From Methylococcus sp. (lineage in GTDB: Bacteria; Pseudomonadota; Gammaproteobacteria; Methylococcales; Methylococcaceae): DNA of 33,578 nucleotides. This document shows, in pieces, positions 33,210-33,578 of this stretch (positions are counted from its first letter, which is position 1; every line of letters begins with the position of its first letter). The notes under the pieces were generated by a model. That model saw nothing but the letters and a program-made list of their open reading frames with translations, did no database searches and was not told the origin of the DNA. A program made the translations under genes and the position numbers. The stretch is from the NCBI GenBank assembly GCA_007280285.1, contig QYQA01000066.1, positions 1 to 33,578 of the forward strand, in the 5' to 3' direction.

Positions 33210-33578
33210 TCAACTTGGATTCGCTTCCTCAAAAACGCCATAAGACATCAATTTTTGATAGCGTTTCTCAAGGAGTGTGTCGAGTGGAATAGCCTTCAGT
33301 TCGGCCAGCGATCGTTTAAGCGCACGAGCGATGGCTTCTGCGGTGTTCTCACGATCACGATGACAACCCCCTAGAGGCTCAGGGATGATTTCATCGATCA
33401 GTGAGAGCCCTAAAAGGCGATCGGAAGTAATGCCCATGGCTTCAGCGGCGAGTTCCGCCTTATCAGCACTTTTCCAAAGAATCGTGGCACATCCCTCGGG
33501 TGATATGACCGAATAAGTACTGTATTGAAGCATCATGAGTCGATCACCCACCCCAATGGCTAAAGCGCCCCCTGAGCC
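33210..33578 (-). CDS. accA: Acetyl-CoA carboxylase carboxyltransferase subunit alpha, C-terminal part (5' end beyond window)
   Basis: [75 protein letters not shown]. Confidence 0.95.
   Translation of the reverse strand, partial: GSGGALAIGVGDRLMMLQYSTYSVISPEGCATILWKSADKAELAAEAMGITSDRLLGLSLIDEIIPEPLGGCHRDRENTAEAIARALKRSLAELKAIPLDTLLEKRYQKLMSYGVFEEANPS

Overview
The window looks like a gammaproteobacterial chromosome segment, judged from gene content and the order eno-ftsB-ispD-ispF-truD. It is densely coding except for the first ~1.1 kb. From left to right: (i) a gene-poor 1.1 kb stretch with a decayed IS1595-type transposase start at the window edge, several perfect hairpins and a tRNA-Ser(UGA); (ii) a cytochrome c, an MltD-like lytic transglycosylase lipoprotein and CreA; (iii) a nine-gene minus-strand lipid-modification operon (11544 to 3663) with a cyclopropane-synthase-like methyltransferase at each end plus DUF1365, FAD oxidoreductase, fatty acid desaturase, lipocalin, DUF6134, DUF1295 and DUF2878 genes; (iv) a plus-strand Anbu-type operon (circularly permuted ATP-grasp, alpha-E, Anbu peptidase, transglutaminase-DUF2126) followed 13 nt later by a divergent HPPD-like protein with an apparent 2-His-1-Glu triad, and preceded by a strong sigma-54-like -24/-12 match; (v) housekeeping genes: cysQ, trkA, rhodanese, ketopantoate reductase, hda, wrbA, arsC-like, truD, ispF, ispD, ftsB, eno, kdsA, pyrG, a DUF4156 lipoprotein, tilS and partial accA. 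The best candidates for new biology are the HPPD-like fifth gene of the Anbu operon, the sigma-54-like promoter in front of that operon, and the compact lipid operon. All family calls come from reading the translations; no searches were run.
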